In this document: positions 38,375-47,855 of the stretch, in pieces | How positions within the stretch are numbered: the stretch's first letter is position 1 | Layout of the letters: every line of letters begins with the position of its first letter | The notes under the pieces: generated by a model | Databases searched by the model: none | Told to the model about the DNA's origin: nothing | What the model saw: the letters and a program-made list of their open reading frames with translations, nothing else | Origin: Loktanella sp. DSM 29012 | GTDB lineage: Bacteria > Pseudomonadota > Alphaproteobacteria > Rhodobacterales > Rhodobacteraceae | Direction of reading: 5' to 3' | Length of the DNA: 64,000 nt | NCBI RefSeq assembly: GCF_900110705.1 | Contig: NZ_FOEJ01000001.1 | Coordinates: forward strand, 441,501-505,500 | Program-made: the position numbers and the translations under genes

Positions 38375-39987
38375 CAGGCGGGCAAAGCTGCGTCGACAGC
38401 GCGGGCCAGTCGATGTGAATCGGCACGTGGCAATGGCAGATAAGGCGCGTCCAGCGTCTGGGCCAGCACGCGCAGCTGCGGGTTCGGGCGCTGTCCGGTG
38501 TCGATGATCAACGCTTCGATCCCTTGGGCCCGGATCATGCGGGCGGCGGTCTGCGCGTCGGCGGCGGCCCGTGCGCGATCACCCGCACCGTCCCGCGCTA
38601 TGTTGGCCTTGCCATCGGTCAGCAGGCAAATCGTTGGGGTCATGCCGCGCCTGCGTGCCTGAATCGCCAGTTCGCCTGCGCTGTCCAGACCCGCGGCCAG
38701 AGGCGTGCCGCCACCACCAGGCAGGGCGGCGAGACGCCGTTTGGTCTGCACCAGGCTGCGGGTCGGAGGCAGCAAGATCTCTGCGCCGGTTCCGCGAAAA
38801 CTGACCAGCGCGACGTGGTCGCGGCGTGCATAGGCCTGCGTCAGCAGCAGCTCCACCGCGCCCTTTGCCTCTGCCAGACGCGCGAGTGCGGCAGACCCCG
38901 AGGCATCCACCGCAAAGATCAGCAGGCGATCGGTCTTTTCCTCGTATCTGCAGGTATGGATGTCGGTGGCGCGGATGTGCAGCCCGGCGCGGCCCGTTTC
39001 GTCCCGGCGGATGGTCTGCCATGGTGCGGCAGCCCGCAGCGTCGCAACCACATCGATCCGCGCCGCCGTATCAAGCCGTCCGGGGCGCGAAGGCAGCGGT
39101 CTGCCGCGTCGGTTGCTGCGCGTTTTTGCACCGGACCCAGCACCTTTGCCTGTGGCGGCGCGGGTCGCGCGCAGCCGGTCAAGCAGTCCGTCGGGGATCA
39201 TCGCGCGAACGGCCTCCAGCAACAGCTCATCCGGAATATCCAGATCGGCCCCCTGACGGTCCTCGGTGTCATCAGGCACGTCATCCTGCGGGGCCTGGGG
39301 CGGGTCGTCCTCTTGGGGTGGCTGCGGCACCTGGGTTGCCCGGTGGCCAAAGACGAGGCCGCATGCGGTTGCAACGTGTTCCTCGGTGACAGTGGACATG
39401 CCGTCCAACCGGGCGAGTGCACGGGCGCAGCGCAGCGCGAGGCTGGGCGCGCGCATGCTATCGATGCCGTAGGCCGCAGCAAGGGCGGTCATCTGTGCCG
39501 CGATGTCAGGGCCGAGGGTGGCGTGGGTCGTCGGTTCGGGACCTTCGGGCAATGCCGTGATGTCGGACAAGGCGACGCCGGACAGGTCCACCCTGAACGC
39601 CGCGCGTTCGCACAATGCAGCGGGCGGTGTCTCCTCGTCGGTGCCTTCGTCCAGCAGGATAAGTGCGCGGGGCTGCGCATCCAGATGCGCGGCTAGCCTT
39701 GCCGCCAATTGCGGCTGGCAGCGTTCGGCCATGGTCAGGATCAGCGGCCCTGGCCGGTCGAGTACACCTGTTTGCGATTGCAGCTGCCCGGTTGCCAATG
39801 TGGTTGCCAGATCCAGTCCGCCAAACAGTGCGTCGTCGCCGATCGCAGGGTGCAGGCGCACGCCGTCAGGCAGCGGCAGCGCATCGCGGACCGGGCCGGA
39901 CCGTGCGCGCAAGTGCACGCCCCCCAATGCGGGGTCCAGCGCGACCAGCCGCAGGGCCAGCAGCGCGTAATCCCATGCCTCAGCCAA
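38374..39987 (-). CDS. bchD: Magnesium chelatase subunit D
   Basis: About 537 residues: an AAA+-like N-terminal region without a good Walker A, a Pro/Asp-rich linker (PQPPQEDDPPQAPQDD), and a C-terminal von Willebrand A domain with MIDAS motif VDASGSA. It bridges BchI rings and BchH. The start is unclear; TTG 39987 inside the end of bchI is my choice because no ATG fits the homologous beginning. Confidence 0.92.
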   Translation of the reverse strand: MAEAWDYALLALRLVALDPALGGVHLRARSGPVRDALPLPDGVRLHPAIGDDALFGGLDLATTLATGQLQSQTGVLDRPGPLILTMAERCQPQLAARLAAHLDAQPRALILLDEGTDEETPPAALCERAAFRVDLSGVALSDITALPEGPEPTTHATLGPDIAAQMTALAAAYGIDSMRAPSLALRCARALARLDGMSTVTEEHVATACGLVFGHRATQVPQPPQEDDPPQAPQDDVPDDTEDRQGADLDIPDELLLEAVRAMIPDGLLDRLRATRAATGKGAGSGAKTRSNRRGRPLPSRPGRLDTAARIDVVATLRAAAPWQTIRRDETGRAGLHIRATDIHTCRYEEKTDRLLIFAVDASGSAALARLAEAKGAVELLLTQAYARRDHVALVSFRGTGAEILLPPTRSLVQTKRRLAALPGGGGTPLAAGLDSAGELAIQARRRGMTPTICLLTDGKANIARDGAGDRARAAADAQTAARMIRAQGIEALIIDTGQRPNPQLRVLAQTLDAPYLPLPRADSHRLARAVDAALPA

Positions 39988-40984
39988 GGACGTCGGCCAC
40001 GACGCGCCCGACCCGCGCGCCTGATCCTGCCTCGTCCAGTGGATCGCGACGCAGGCGGTGGCGCAGGGCCATCGCAGACACATGCTTGATATGGCTGCGG
40101 GTCAATGCGGTGTCGTTTCGCCAGGCGGCATAGGCGCGCGCGGCCTTTAGCAGGGTCAGTTCACCGCGCAGGCCATCAGACCCCAGCGCAAGGCACAGTT
40201 CGGCCACGTCACGCAGGGCGCTGTCCGGCGTTTTCAGCTTCTTCAATGCGCCCCTGGCCGTCAGAATGCGGTCGCGCACGCCCGCATCCTCTGCCTGCCA
40301 GCGCAGCATGAATGCCGCGTTGTCGTTGTCATAGGCGTCACGGCGGCGGATGACCTCGATCCGGGTGTCGATGTCCTTGGGGCTGGCAACCTCGACCGAC
40401 AGACCGAACCGGTCCAGCAGTTGCGGGCGCAATTCGCCTTCTTCGGGGTTGCCGGACCCGACCAGGACGAACCGCGCGGGATGGCTGATCGAGAGACCGT
40501 CACGTTCCACCAGATTGCGGCCTGATTGCGCCACGTCCAGCAAAAGGTCGACGATGTGATCCTCCAGCAGGTTGACCTCGTCGATATAGAGATAGCCCCG
40601 ATTCGCACGTGCCAGCAGGCCGGGCTGGAACGCCCGTTCACCCGCGCCCAGCGCCCGTTCGATATCCAGCGCGCCGGTCACGCGGTCCTCTGACGCGCCC
40701 AGCGGGAGGTCCACGACAGGGGTCGGCACCTCGACCAGATCCTCGCCAGCGCCGCGCGCCCAATCCGGCACATCGGCCTTTGATGCGGAATTGACGGGGC
40801 ATCCCTGCACGACCTTGATCGGCGGGAGCAATGCGGCCAGCGCGCGCACGGCGGTGGATTTGCCCGTGCCGCGATCACCGAAAACCAGCACGCCGCCGAT
40901 GGATGGGTCGATCGCCGTCAGGATCATCGACAGTTTCATTTCGTCCTGACCGACGATGGCGGAAAACGGGAAGGGGGCGGTCAT
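39980..40984 (-). CDS. bchI: Magnesium chelatase ATPase subunit I
   Basis: A 334-residue AAA+ ATPase with Walker A FGDRGTGKST, Walker B LYIDEVNLL and sensor SGNPEEGELRPQLLDRFGL. It drives Mg insertion with BchD and BchH. ATG 40984 has AAAGG upstream and overlaps the crtA stop by four bases. Confidence 0.98.
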   Translation of the reverse strand: MTAPFPFSAIVGQDEMKLSMILTAIDPSIGGVLVFGDRGTGKSTAVRALAALLPPIKVVQGCPVNSASKADVPDWARGAGEDLVEVPTPVVDLPLGASEDRVTGALDIERALGAGERAFQPGLLARANRGYLYIDEVNLLEDHIVDLLLDVAQSGRNLVERDGLSISHPARFVLVGSGNPEEGELRPQLLDRFGLSVEVASPKDIDTRIEVIRRRDAYDNDNAAFMLRWQAEDAGVRDRILTARGALKKLKTPDSALRDVAELCLALGSDGLRGELTLLKAARAYAAWRNDTALTRSHIKHVSAMALRHRLRRDPLDEAGSGARVGRVVADVLG

Positions 40985-41682
40985 AGCGAGCCTTTCAAAT
41001 TCAGCGGGGCGGTGCCGCCCCAGGTGCCACGGTCCGACAAGACGGTGAACCGGGCATAGAGTTCTTCGGAAAACCATCCTTCTTGGCGCACGGCGCGAAT
41101 GGCTTCTGCGTGCGGACCAGTGCGTACGAATGCATTCATGCTATCAAGCGAGGGCCAGACGGAAAATGTGACCTGATGCAGCATCGGGATTTCACCGATC
41201 CCGATCTTGAACGTCACATTCGGGTCGCCGCCGATCAGGTCGTCCAGTCGTGGCACGCGTCCCCAGAAGCGGCGCAGGACGCTGGGTTTGATCGTCGCCC
41301 GTGTGAGCGCCGCAAGTGGTCCGTCGGTCGCGGGGCCAGTGGTGAATGGCGCGATGCCCGACCAGGCACCACGCGCTGATGTGGTGCGCAGTAGGACTGT
41401 ATAATCCTCACTTGCGCGGTCGGCGTAGCGGGCAAAGACCGGCGCTGTCCGCGTCTGTTCGCGCGCCGTCGCCTCGTCGTTCCATGTGGCAAGGATCGCG
41501 ATGGTGTCGGGGTTCAGCGTCGGACTGAAACCGTGCCCGACGCCTGCACCGCACAATTTGTGAAATCCGATACCTGGTGTGCGGCGCAACGGTCCACGCG
41601 CCAGTGCCATCTGCGTCATGGCCCAGAATCGGGTCCGCGCGCCGGTAAAGCGATACAGGGAAAGGCTGACGGTCTGGGTCAC
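40981..41682 (-). CDS. crtA: Spheroidene monooxygenase CrtA
   Basis: A 233-residue enzyme that oxidises spheroidene to spheroidenone, the keto-carotenoid of aerobic purple bacteria. RFTGARTRFWAMTQMALAR, GIGFHKLCGAGVG and FSVWPSLDSMNAFVR fit the family. The start is GTG 41682. A PpsR box begins 15 bases upstream, so repression should be tight. Confidence 0.95.
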   Translation of the reverse strand: MTQTVSLSLYRFTGARTRFWAMTQMALARGPLRRTPGIGFHKLCGAGVGHGFSPTLNPDTIAILATWNDEATAREQTRTAPVFARYADRASEDYTVLLRTTSARGAWSGIAPFTTGPATDGPLAALTRATIKPSVLRRFWGRVPRLDDLIGGDPNVTFKIGIGEIPMLHQVTFSVWPSLDSMNAFVRTGPHAEAIRAVRQEGWFSEELYARFTVLSDRGTWGGTAPLNLKGSL

Positions 41683-41697
41683 GGCTCACTCGGGTTG

Positions 41698-41715
41698 TGT
41701 CAACTAAGTCTGACA
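41698..41715. promoter_or_regulatory. PpsR box on the crtA side
   Basis: TGTCAACTAAGTCTGACA is an exact TGT-N12-ACA site, 15 bases from the crtA start codon. Its centre is 74 bases from the second box, close to seven helical turns. Confidence 0.92.
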
Positions 41716-41771
41716 GTCTGGGATTGAAATGCAATAAGGTTTTCGATTTTTGCCGATCTGAAAGATATGAT

Positions 41772-41789
41772 TGTCAACTTTGATTTACA
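41772..41789. promoter_or_regulatory. PpsR box on the crtI side
   Basis: TGTCAACTTTGATTTACA is an exact TGT-N12-ACA site, 16 bases upstream of the crtI ATG, mirroring the crtA box. Confidence 0.92.
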
Positions 41790-41805
41790 GATGTAGCATT
41801 TATTC

Positions 41806-43350
41806 ATGTTTGATCTCAACTCTTCTTCGGAAACGGCGCAGCGCGCGATTGTTGTCGGTGCGGGCCTTGGTGGCCTTGCGGCGGCAATGCGGCTGGGGGC
41901 CAAGGGCTATGTCGTGACGGTCGTGGACCGCCTTGACCGGGTCGGGGGGCGGGGGTCATCCGTCACGCAAGACGGCCACCGCTTTGACCTTGGGCCAACC
42001 ATCGTCACGGTGCCGCATGTCTATGAAAAACTTTGGGCCGCTTGCGGGCGCGATTTTCATCGCGACGTGACGCTGAAGCCGCTCGATCCGTTCTATACGA
42101 TCCGTTGGCCTGATGGATCGCGGTTCCGGGTGAACGGCGACACGGACGACATGGCCGCCGAGGTTGCCCGGCTGTCGCCGCGCGACGTCAAGGGCTACCA
42201 CCGTTTTCTGCGCGACAGTCACGCCCGCTACAAGCTCGGGTTCGAGGGGATGGTCGCCAAGCCGATGCACCGTGTCTGGGACACGATCAAGGTTCTGCCG
42301 CAGTTCGCATGGCTCCGCGCCGATCGTTCGATTCACGCCATGGCAAAATCGCGGGTCAAGGATGATCGCCTGCGCATGGCATTGTCGTTTCATCCGCTGT
42401 TCATCGGTGGTGATCCGAACAACGTGACATCGATGTATGCGCTCGTCAGTTATCTGGAAAAGGAATATGGCGTTCACTACGCGATGGGCGGCGTGCAGGC
42501 GATGGCGGACGCCATGGCGCGTGTCATTTGCGAACAGGGCGGTGCGATCCGGCTGGGCACAGAGGTTGACCGCATTGATGTGGCGAATGGTGCCGCAAAA
42601 GGCATCACGCTCAAGGGTGGTGAACGGCTGGCCGCGCCCTTGGTGGTCAGCAATGCTGACGCAGGCCATACCTACAGCACGCTGATGAAAGACGCGCCGC
42701 GCAGCCGTTGGACCGCGAAAAAGGTGCAGAACCGCCGTTGGTCCATGGGTTTGTTCGTCTGGTATTTCGGGACCAAGGGCACCGCCGGCATATGGCCCGA
42801 CGCAGGGCATCACACGATCCTGTCCGGGCCGCGTTACGGCCCGCTGCTCAAGGATATCTTTATCAAGGGCAAGCTGGCTGACGACATGTCTCTTTATGTC
42901 CACAGGCCGTCCGTGACCGATCCGTCGGTCGCACCTGCGGGCGATGATACCTTTTACGCGTTGTCGCCCGTGCCGCATCTGGGGCACGCCAATCCGATCG
43001 ACTGGCAGGCAGAAAAGCTGCGCTACCGCGACAAGGTGGCAGATGTGCTGGATGGTCTGATCCCGGGTTTCCGTGACCACATCACGACTGACCTGATCTA
43101 CACGCCCGAGGATTTCCGCGATCGTTATCTGTCGCCCAACGGGTCCGGTTTTTCGCTGGAACCACGCATTCTGCAATCTGCATACTTTCGCCCTCATAAC
43201 GTGAGCGAAGAGGCCAAGGGCCTGTTCCTCGTAGGCGCAGGCACACATCCGGGCGCAGGCGTGCCCGGCGTCGTGTCCAGCGCCGAGGTGCTGGGCAAGC
43301 TGGTGCCCGATGCGCCGATGCCCGTTATCCACAAAATGGCCGCCGAATGA
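41806..43350 (+). CDS. crtI: Phytoene desaturase CrtI
   Basis: A 514-residue FAD enzyme that desaturates phytoene to neurosporene or lycopene. The N-terminal dinucleotide motif VVGAGLGGLAAAMRL and the C-terminal carotenoid-oxidoreductase signature FLVGAGTHPGAGVPGVVSSA are clear. It overlaps crtB by four bases. No other desaturase gene (crtD) is in the window. Confidence 0.97.
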   Translation: MFDLNSSSETAQRAIVVGAGLGGLAAAMRLGAKGYVVTVVDRLDRVGGRGSSVTQDGHRFDLGPTIVTVPHVYEKLWAACGRDFHRDVTLKPLDPFYTIRWPDGSRFRVNGDTDDMAAEVARLSPRDVKGYHRFLRDSHARYKLGFEGMVAKPMHRVWDTIKVLPQFAWLRADRSIHAMAKSRVKDDRLRMALSFHPLFIGGDPNNVTSMYALVSYLEKEYGVHYAMGGVQAMADAMARVICEQGGAIRLGTEVDRIDVANGAAKGITLKGGERLAAPLVVSNADAGHTYSTLMKDAPRSRWTAKKVQNRRWSMGLFVWYFGTKGTAGIWPDAGHHTILSGPRYGPLLKDIFIKGKLADDMSLYVHRPSVTDPSVAPAGDDTFYALSPVPHLGHANPIDWQAEKLRYRDKVADVLDGLIPGFRDHITTDLIYTPEDFRDRYLSPNGSGFSLEPRILQSAYFRPHNVSEEAKGLFLVGAGTHPGAGVPGVVSSAEVLGKLVPDAPMPVIHKMAAE

Positions 43351-44369
43351 TCCGCCCCGATGATCTGGCCCACTGCCGCGAGGTGATCCGTACGGGCTCT
43401 CTTTCGTTTCACGCGGCCTCGAAACTGCTGCCTGCAAATGTGCGGGACCCGGCCTTGGCGCTTTACGCCTTTTGCCGCCTCGCGGATGACGAAGTGGACG
43501 AAGGCAACAACAAGACCGCTGCCGTGCTGCGCCTGCGGGACCGGCTGGACCTTGCCTATGCAGGCACGCCGCTCGACGCGCCAGAGGACCGTGCCTTTGC
43601 CGCGATCATCGCGGAATACGACATGCCACGCGCGCTGCCTGATGCCCTGCTCGAAGGTTTGGCCTGGGACGCGCAGGAACGACGCTATGCAACGCTGTCG
43701 GACGTGCGGGCCTATTCGGCGCGGGTGGCCAGTGCTGTGGGTGCCATGATGTGCGTCCTAATGCGGGTGCGCTGTGCCGATACGCTGGCGCGGGCCTGTG
43801 ATCTGGGTGTGGCGATGCAATTGACCAACATCGCCCGCGACGTGGGCGAGGACGCCCGCGCGGGCCGCATCTACCTGCCGACCGATTGGCTGGCGGGCCA
43901 CGGCATGGATGCTGACGCCTTTTTGGCTGATCCGCACCCGACGCCACAGGTGCGCGCCATGACAAAGGCGCTGCTGCGCGAGGCGGATCACCTCTATCGT
44001 CGGTCCGAGGCTGGGATCAGCGGTCTGCCGCGCCAGGCACGTTTGGGAATCTGGGCCGCGCGACTGATCTATGCCGGGATCGGCGATCAGGTCACACGCC
44101 AAGGCTATGATTCCATCGGGCATCGCGCGCATACCTCGCGCGCCCAGAAACTGGTGTGGATCGGTCAGGCTGGGGTGCGTGCGCTGGGGGCAGGGGTCAT
44201 GCCGCGGTCTGCCCTGATTTATGCCGACCCGCTGCCAGAGGTCACGTTCTTGGTTGATGCAGCCCGCCAAGGCCAGCCAGCGCGGCGTCGCATGACATCC
44301 GTGCTGAATACGCTGGCCGATTTGTCGGCCCGTGAAATGAGTCATGGAAACGGCGGTCAAAGCGCATAA
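43347..44369 (+). CDS. crtB: Phytoene synthase CrtB
   Basis: A 340-residue prenyl transferase that joins two geranylgeranyl diphosphates. Both Mg-binding aspartate motifs are present (RLADDEVDE and NIARDVGEDARAGRIYLP). It is coupled to crtI by ATGA. The crtE gene for its substrate is not in the window. Confidence 0.97.
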   Translation: MIRPDDLAHCREVIRTGSLSFHAASKLLPANVRDPALALYAFCRLADDEVDEGNNKTAAVLRLRDRLDLAYAGTPLDAPEDRAFAAIIAEYDMPRALPDALLEGLAWDAQERRYATLSDVRAYSARVASAVGAMMCVLMRVRCADTLARACDLGVAMQLTNIARDVGEDARAGRIYLPTDWLAGHGMDADAFLADPHPTPQVRAMTKALLREADHLYRRSEAGISGLPRQARLGIWAARLIYAGIGDQVTRQGYDSIGHRAHTSRAQKLVWIGQAGVRALGAGVMPRSALIYADPLPEVTFLVDAARQGQPARRRMTSVLNTLADLSAREMSHGNGGQSA

Positions 44370-44402
44370 GTAAGGGTCATTGCAGCCCGAAAGGTGCCCA
44401 CC

Positions 44403-44882
44403 ATGACCACGTTCTTGTTTTTCGTTTTCCTTGCCGCCACGTTCGCGGCCGGCACCACCGGGGCGATGTTTCCGACCGGTGAATGGTATCAGAAACTGAA
44501 CAAACCTGCCTGGACCCCGCCGAACTGGGCCTTTCCGGTGATGTGGACCAGCATCTATCTGTTGATCGCGTTCGCGGGTGCGCGGGTTGCGATGATTCCC
44601 GGTGCCGGGCTGGCGATGGCGTTCTGGGCCGCGCAGATCGCGTTCAACACGCTGTGGACACCGGTATTTTTTGGCCTGCGGCACTGGCGCGCCTCGCTGA
44701 TCATCATGGCTGGCCTGTGGCTATCGGTATTCGGGGCGACCGTGACGCATCTGATGCTGGATCTCTGGGCGGGTCTTGCATTCGTGCCCTACCTTTTGTG
44801 GGTGACCGTGGCCGGGGCGCTGAACCTGACGGTCGTGCGCCTGAACCCGGATCAAAAGCCGCTGGAAATTCACAAGCTCTAG
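44403..44882 (+). CDS. tspO: TspO/MBR tryptophan-rich sensory protein
   Basis: A 159-residue outer-membrane-type five-helix protein with the Trp-rich signature NKPAWTPPNWAFPVMWTSIY. TspO of Rhodobacter modulates photosynthesis genes in response to oxygen and tetrapyrroles. ATG 44403 has AAAGG upstream. It is the last photosynthesis-linked gene on this side; amn follows. Confidence 0.95.
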   Translation: MTTFLFFVFLAATFAAGTTGAMFPTGEWYQKLNKPAWTPPNWAFPVMWTSIYLLIAFAGARVAMIPGAGLAMAFWAAQIAFNTLWTPVFFGLRHWRASLIIMAGLWLSVFGATVTHLMLDLWAGLAFVPYLLWVTVAGALNLTVVRLNPDQKPLEIHKL

Positions 44883-44994
44883 GGCTTTTGCAGCCGCGCG
44901 GGCGGGGCATGCCGTATCCCGTCACCCGCTTGAAATATTGTGCTGCCAGGCGTGGTGCGCTTGAATGGACCAAACCAACGGCGGAGGCCACTCC

Positions 44995-46470
44995 ATGACA
45001 CGACCCTTGCCCTTGCGGACCCCCGACGTGCCAGACGCAGCGGCATTTACCGATCCAGCCGCGGCTGTGGCGCGTCTGTGCGACTTATACGACGCCGCTG
45101 CCGGATTTCTGACCGACGCTTTTCAGCACATGCTGAACACGGGTGCCGCCGATCACAGCTATCGCGCGTTTTATCCGGAGGTGCGCCTGACGACGACCAG
45201 CCACGCACGGATGGACAGCAGGCTGGCCTATGGTCACGTGGCAGAACCGGGCACCTACGCCACGACCATCACCCGGCCAGATTTGTTTCGGCACTATCTC
45301 GAACAGCAACTTGGCCTGCTGATGAAAAACCACGATGTCGCCGTCACGGTTGGTGCATCATCAACGCCGATGCCCGTGCATTTTGCCGTCGCCCGCGACG
45401 AGAGCATTACCGTCCCGCAGGATGGTGCCGCCGATTTTCAGTTGCGTGACGTCTTTGACGTGCCTGATCTGGCGGTGACGCACGACGATATCGTGAACGG
45501 TGGCGGATTTTTGTATCCCGATGGCGCCCGCCCGCTCGCACCATTTACAGCGCAGCGGATCGATTATTCGCTCGCACGCCTGTCGCATTACACGGCGACG
45601 GACGCGGGGCATTTTCAGAATCACGTCCTCTTCACCAACTATCAGTTCTATGTCGAGGAATTCGAGGCCTACGCCCGACTGATGCTGGCCGATCCGGACA
45701 GCGGCTACACTGCCTTTGTCGGGCCGGGGAATGCGATCATTACCGATCCCGATACGCCACTACCGTCAACCGCCAAAACCCCGCAGATGCCGACCTACCA
45801 CCTCAAGCGCAAACATGGCGCAGGCATCACGCTGGTGAACATCGGCGTCGGGCCGTCAAACGCGAAAACAGCGACGGACCATATCGCCGTGTTGCGTCCG
45901 CACGCTTGGTTGATGGTCGGCCATTGCGCTGGATTGCGCAATTCGCAGCGATTGGGCGATTTCGTCCTGGCCCATGCCTATCTGCGCGAGGATCACGTGC
46001 TGGACGACGATCTACCGGTGTGGGTGCCCATCCCGGCGCTGGCTGAAATCCAGATCGCGCTGGAAGACGCCGTCGAAGAAGTCACCAAGCTGGAAGGCTA
46101 TGAGCTGAAACGCATCATGCGGACCGGCACGGTCGCCACGATCGACAACCGCAACTGGGAACTACGCGACCATTCCGGCCCGGTACAGCGGCTGTCGCAG
46201 TCGCGCGCCGTGGCACTAGATATGGAAAGCGCTACGATCGCGGCCAACGGTTTTCGGTTCCGGGTGCCCTATGGCACGCTTTTGTGCGTCAGTGACAAAC
46301 CGCTGCACGGAGAGCTGAAATTGCCGGGCATGGCGTCTGATTTCTATCGCGGGCAGGTCGCAAATCACCTGATGATCGGTATCCGGGCGATGGAAAAATT
46401 GCGCGATATGCCGCTGGAACGCATTCACAGCCGTAAATTGCGGTCGTTCGAAGAGACCGCATTCCTGTAA
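44995..46470 (+). CDS. amn: AMP nucleosidase
   Basis: A 491-residue enzyme that splits AMP into adenine and ribose 5-phosphate. An N-terminal regulatory region precedes a nucleoside-phosphorylase-like domain containing NHVLFTNYQFYVEEF, VNIGVGPSNAKTATDHIAV and LDMESATIAANGFRF. GGAGG precedes ATG 44995. It has no link to photosynthesis and marks the edge of the block. Confidence 0.93.
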   Translation: MTRPLPLRTPDVPDAAAFTDPAAAVARLCDLYDAAAGFLTDAFQHMLNTGAADHSYRAFYPEVRLTTTSHARMDSRLAYGHVAEPGTYATTITRPDLFRHYLEQQLGLLMKNHDVAVTVGASSTPMPVHFAVARDESITVPQDGAADFQLRDVFDVPDLAVTHDDIVNGGGFLYPDGARPLAPFTAQRIDYSLARLSHYTATDAGHFQNHVLFTNYQFYVEEFEAYARLMLADPDSGYTAFVGPGNAIITDPDTPLPSTAKTPQMPTYHLKRKHGAGITLVNIGVGPSNAKTATDHIAVLRPHAWLMVGHCAGLRNSQRLGDFVLAHAYLREDHVLDDDLPVWVPIPALAEIQIALEDAVEEVTKLEGYELKRIMRTGTVATIDNRNWELRDHSGPVQRLSQSRAVALDMESATIAANGFRFRVPYGTLLCVSDKPLHGELKLPGMASDFYRGQVANHLMIGIRAMEKLRDMPLERIHSRKLRSFEETAFL

Positions 46471-46536
46471 AAGTGCCGAAAACCCTTAAAAATATGCCCA
46501 AAGTATACTTTTGGGGCTTGCCAGCCCGCACTATTC

Positions 46537-46554
46537 GTTGTGGTCTACCACAAC
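46537..46554. promoter_or_regulatory. Palindromes upstream of the HU gene
   Basis: GTTGTGGT-CT-ACCACAAC is an 8+2+8 perfect inverted repeat about 62 bases before the HU start. A separate 12-base palindrome AAAGTATACTTT lies at 46500-46511. They may be binding sites or an amn transcript end; no regulator is recognised. Confidence 0.5.
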
Positions 46555-46615
46555 ATTACGTGAATTGATGCGAAATGCCCCCAACAAGAGGGGGTTCAAC
46601 CGGAGGAAAACCATC

Positions 46616-46906
46616 ATGGCAACCAAACCGCTGACCAAGGCACAGCTCGTGACCAAGCTGTCCGAGAAGCTGGACACAGACAAGAAGACGGCAACAGCTG
46701 CTCTCGAGGCCGTGACCGATATCATCACCGAAGAAGTTTCTGCTGGCGGTGCCGTGACCCTGCCGGGCGTTGGCAAGATCTACTGCCGCGAGCGCCCGGA
46801 GCGGATGGTGCGCAACCCCGCCACCGGCGAGCAGATGAAGAAAGAGGCCGACAAGGTCGTCAAGATGACGATCGCAAAGGCACTCAAGGACAGCGTGAAC
46901 GGCTGA
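46616..46906 (+). CDS. HU family DNA-binding protein
   Basis: A 96-residue histone-like protein (KAQLVTKLSEKLDTDKKTA at the start, PGVGKIYCRERPERMVRNP as the DNA-clasping arm). It bends and compacts DNA. CGGAGG lies upstream of ATG 46616. The arm lacks the common GRNPxTG spelling but keeps RNPATGEQM. A terminator follows. Confidence 0.93.
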   Translation: MATKPLTKAQLVTKLSEKLDTDKKTATAALEAVTDIITEEVSAGGAVTLPGVGKIYCRERPERMVRNPATGEQMKKEADKVVKMTIAKALKDSVNG

Positions 46907-46932
46907 TCTTGCATCTTGTGTGGATGTCGGAG

Positions 46933-46957
46933 AGGGTCGCCTTTGGGCGGCCCTTTT
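46933..46957 (+). terminator. Rho-independent terminator after the HU gene
   Basis: AGGGTCGCC (46933-46941), a short TTT loop and GGCGGCCCT (46945-46953), then a T-run. The stem has one G-T pair. It ends 16 bases before the EamA start. Confidence 0.88.
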
Positions 46958-46973
46958 TGTTTGGATTGTAGCG

Positions 46974-47855
46974 ATGGATATCAAGGCGTTGGTGATGGGA
47001 GTAGCCTTTGCCGCGATGTGGTCGTCGGCCTTTACCTCGGCCCGGATCATCGTGGAATACGCACCACCGCTGACCGCCCTCGCGGCCCGGTTTCTGATGT
47101 CCGGTATCGTGGCTGTCGGCATTGCGCTGGCTATGGGCCAGCGGATGCGCCTGACCCGGCAGCAATGGCGCGGTGTCATCATCTTTGGTGTCTGCCAGAA
47201 CGCGCTTTATCTGGGTATGAATTTCGTCGCCATGCAAACGGTCGAGGCGTCGCTGGCATCGATCATGGCCTCGACGATGCCGCTGCTGGTGGCGCTGGCC
47301 GGCTGGTTGATCTTTGGCAGGCGTTTGCCTGTGTTGGGTGTGGCTGGCCTGTTGGCCGGATTTGCGGGTGTTGCGATCATCATGTCGGCGCGACTGGGTG
47401 CAGGCAGCGATCCGTTCGGCATGATGCTGTGTGCCCTGGCTGCGGTGTCGATCACCGTGGCGACGCTGGCGGTCGCGGGCGCGTCATCGGGTGGCAACCT
47501 GATGATGATCGTCGGTTTGCAGATGTTCGTCGGGTTCATCTGCTGTGCAATCCCTGCCGCCCTGTTCGAGACACCGGTCATCGACATGAACTGGCGTCTG
47601 GGGCTTGCCTTTGGCTATACGGTGCTGGTGCCGGGCGTGCTTGCGACACTGGTCTGGTTCGCGCTGGTGGGGCGCATCGGCGCGGTAAAGGCGTCGACAT
47701 TCCATTTCCTGAACCCGTTTCTGGGTGTGGTCATCGCCGCCATCCTGCTGGGAGAAAAGATCGGCCCTGCGGATGTGTTGGGGGTTGCGGTGATCGCGGC
47801 GGGCATCCTTGCCGTTCAGATCAGCAAACAGACGACAGTGCCGCCGCCGGTCTAG
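46974..47855 (+). CDS. EamA/DMT-family transporter
   Basis: A 293-residue inner-membrane protein with ten hydrophobic segments arranged as two EamA repeats (GVAFAAMWSSAFTSARIIVE and FLNPFLGVVIAAILLGEKI are family-typical). Such carriers export amino acids or other metabolites; the substrate is unknown. It ends in a convergent overlap with the beta-lactamase-fold gene. Confidence 0.9.
   Translation: MDIKALVMGVAFAAMWSSAFTSARIIVEYAPPLTALAARFLMSGIVAVGIALAMGQRMRLTRQQWRGVIIFGVCQNALYLGMNFVAMQTVEASLASIMASTMPLLVALAGWLIFGRRLPVLGVAGLLAGFAGVAIIMSARLGAGSDPFGMMLCALAAVSITVATLAVAGASSGGNLMMIVGLQMFVGFICCAIPAALFETPVIDMNWRLGLAFGYTVLVPGVLATLVWFALVGRIGAVKASTFHFLNPFLGVVIAAILLGEKIGPADVLGVAVIAAGILAVQISKQTTVPPPV

Noticed and set aside
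41956-43437. A 493-codon open frame on the minus strand, opposite crtI.
   Set aside because: It lies fully antisense to a clear phytoene desaturase and has no family features.
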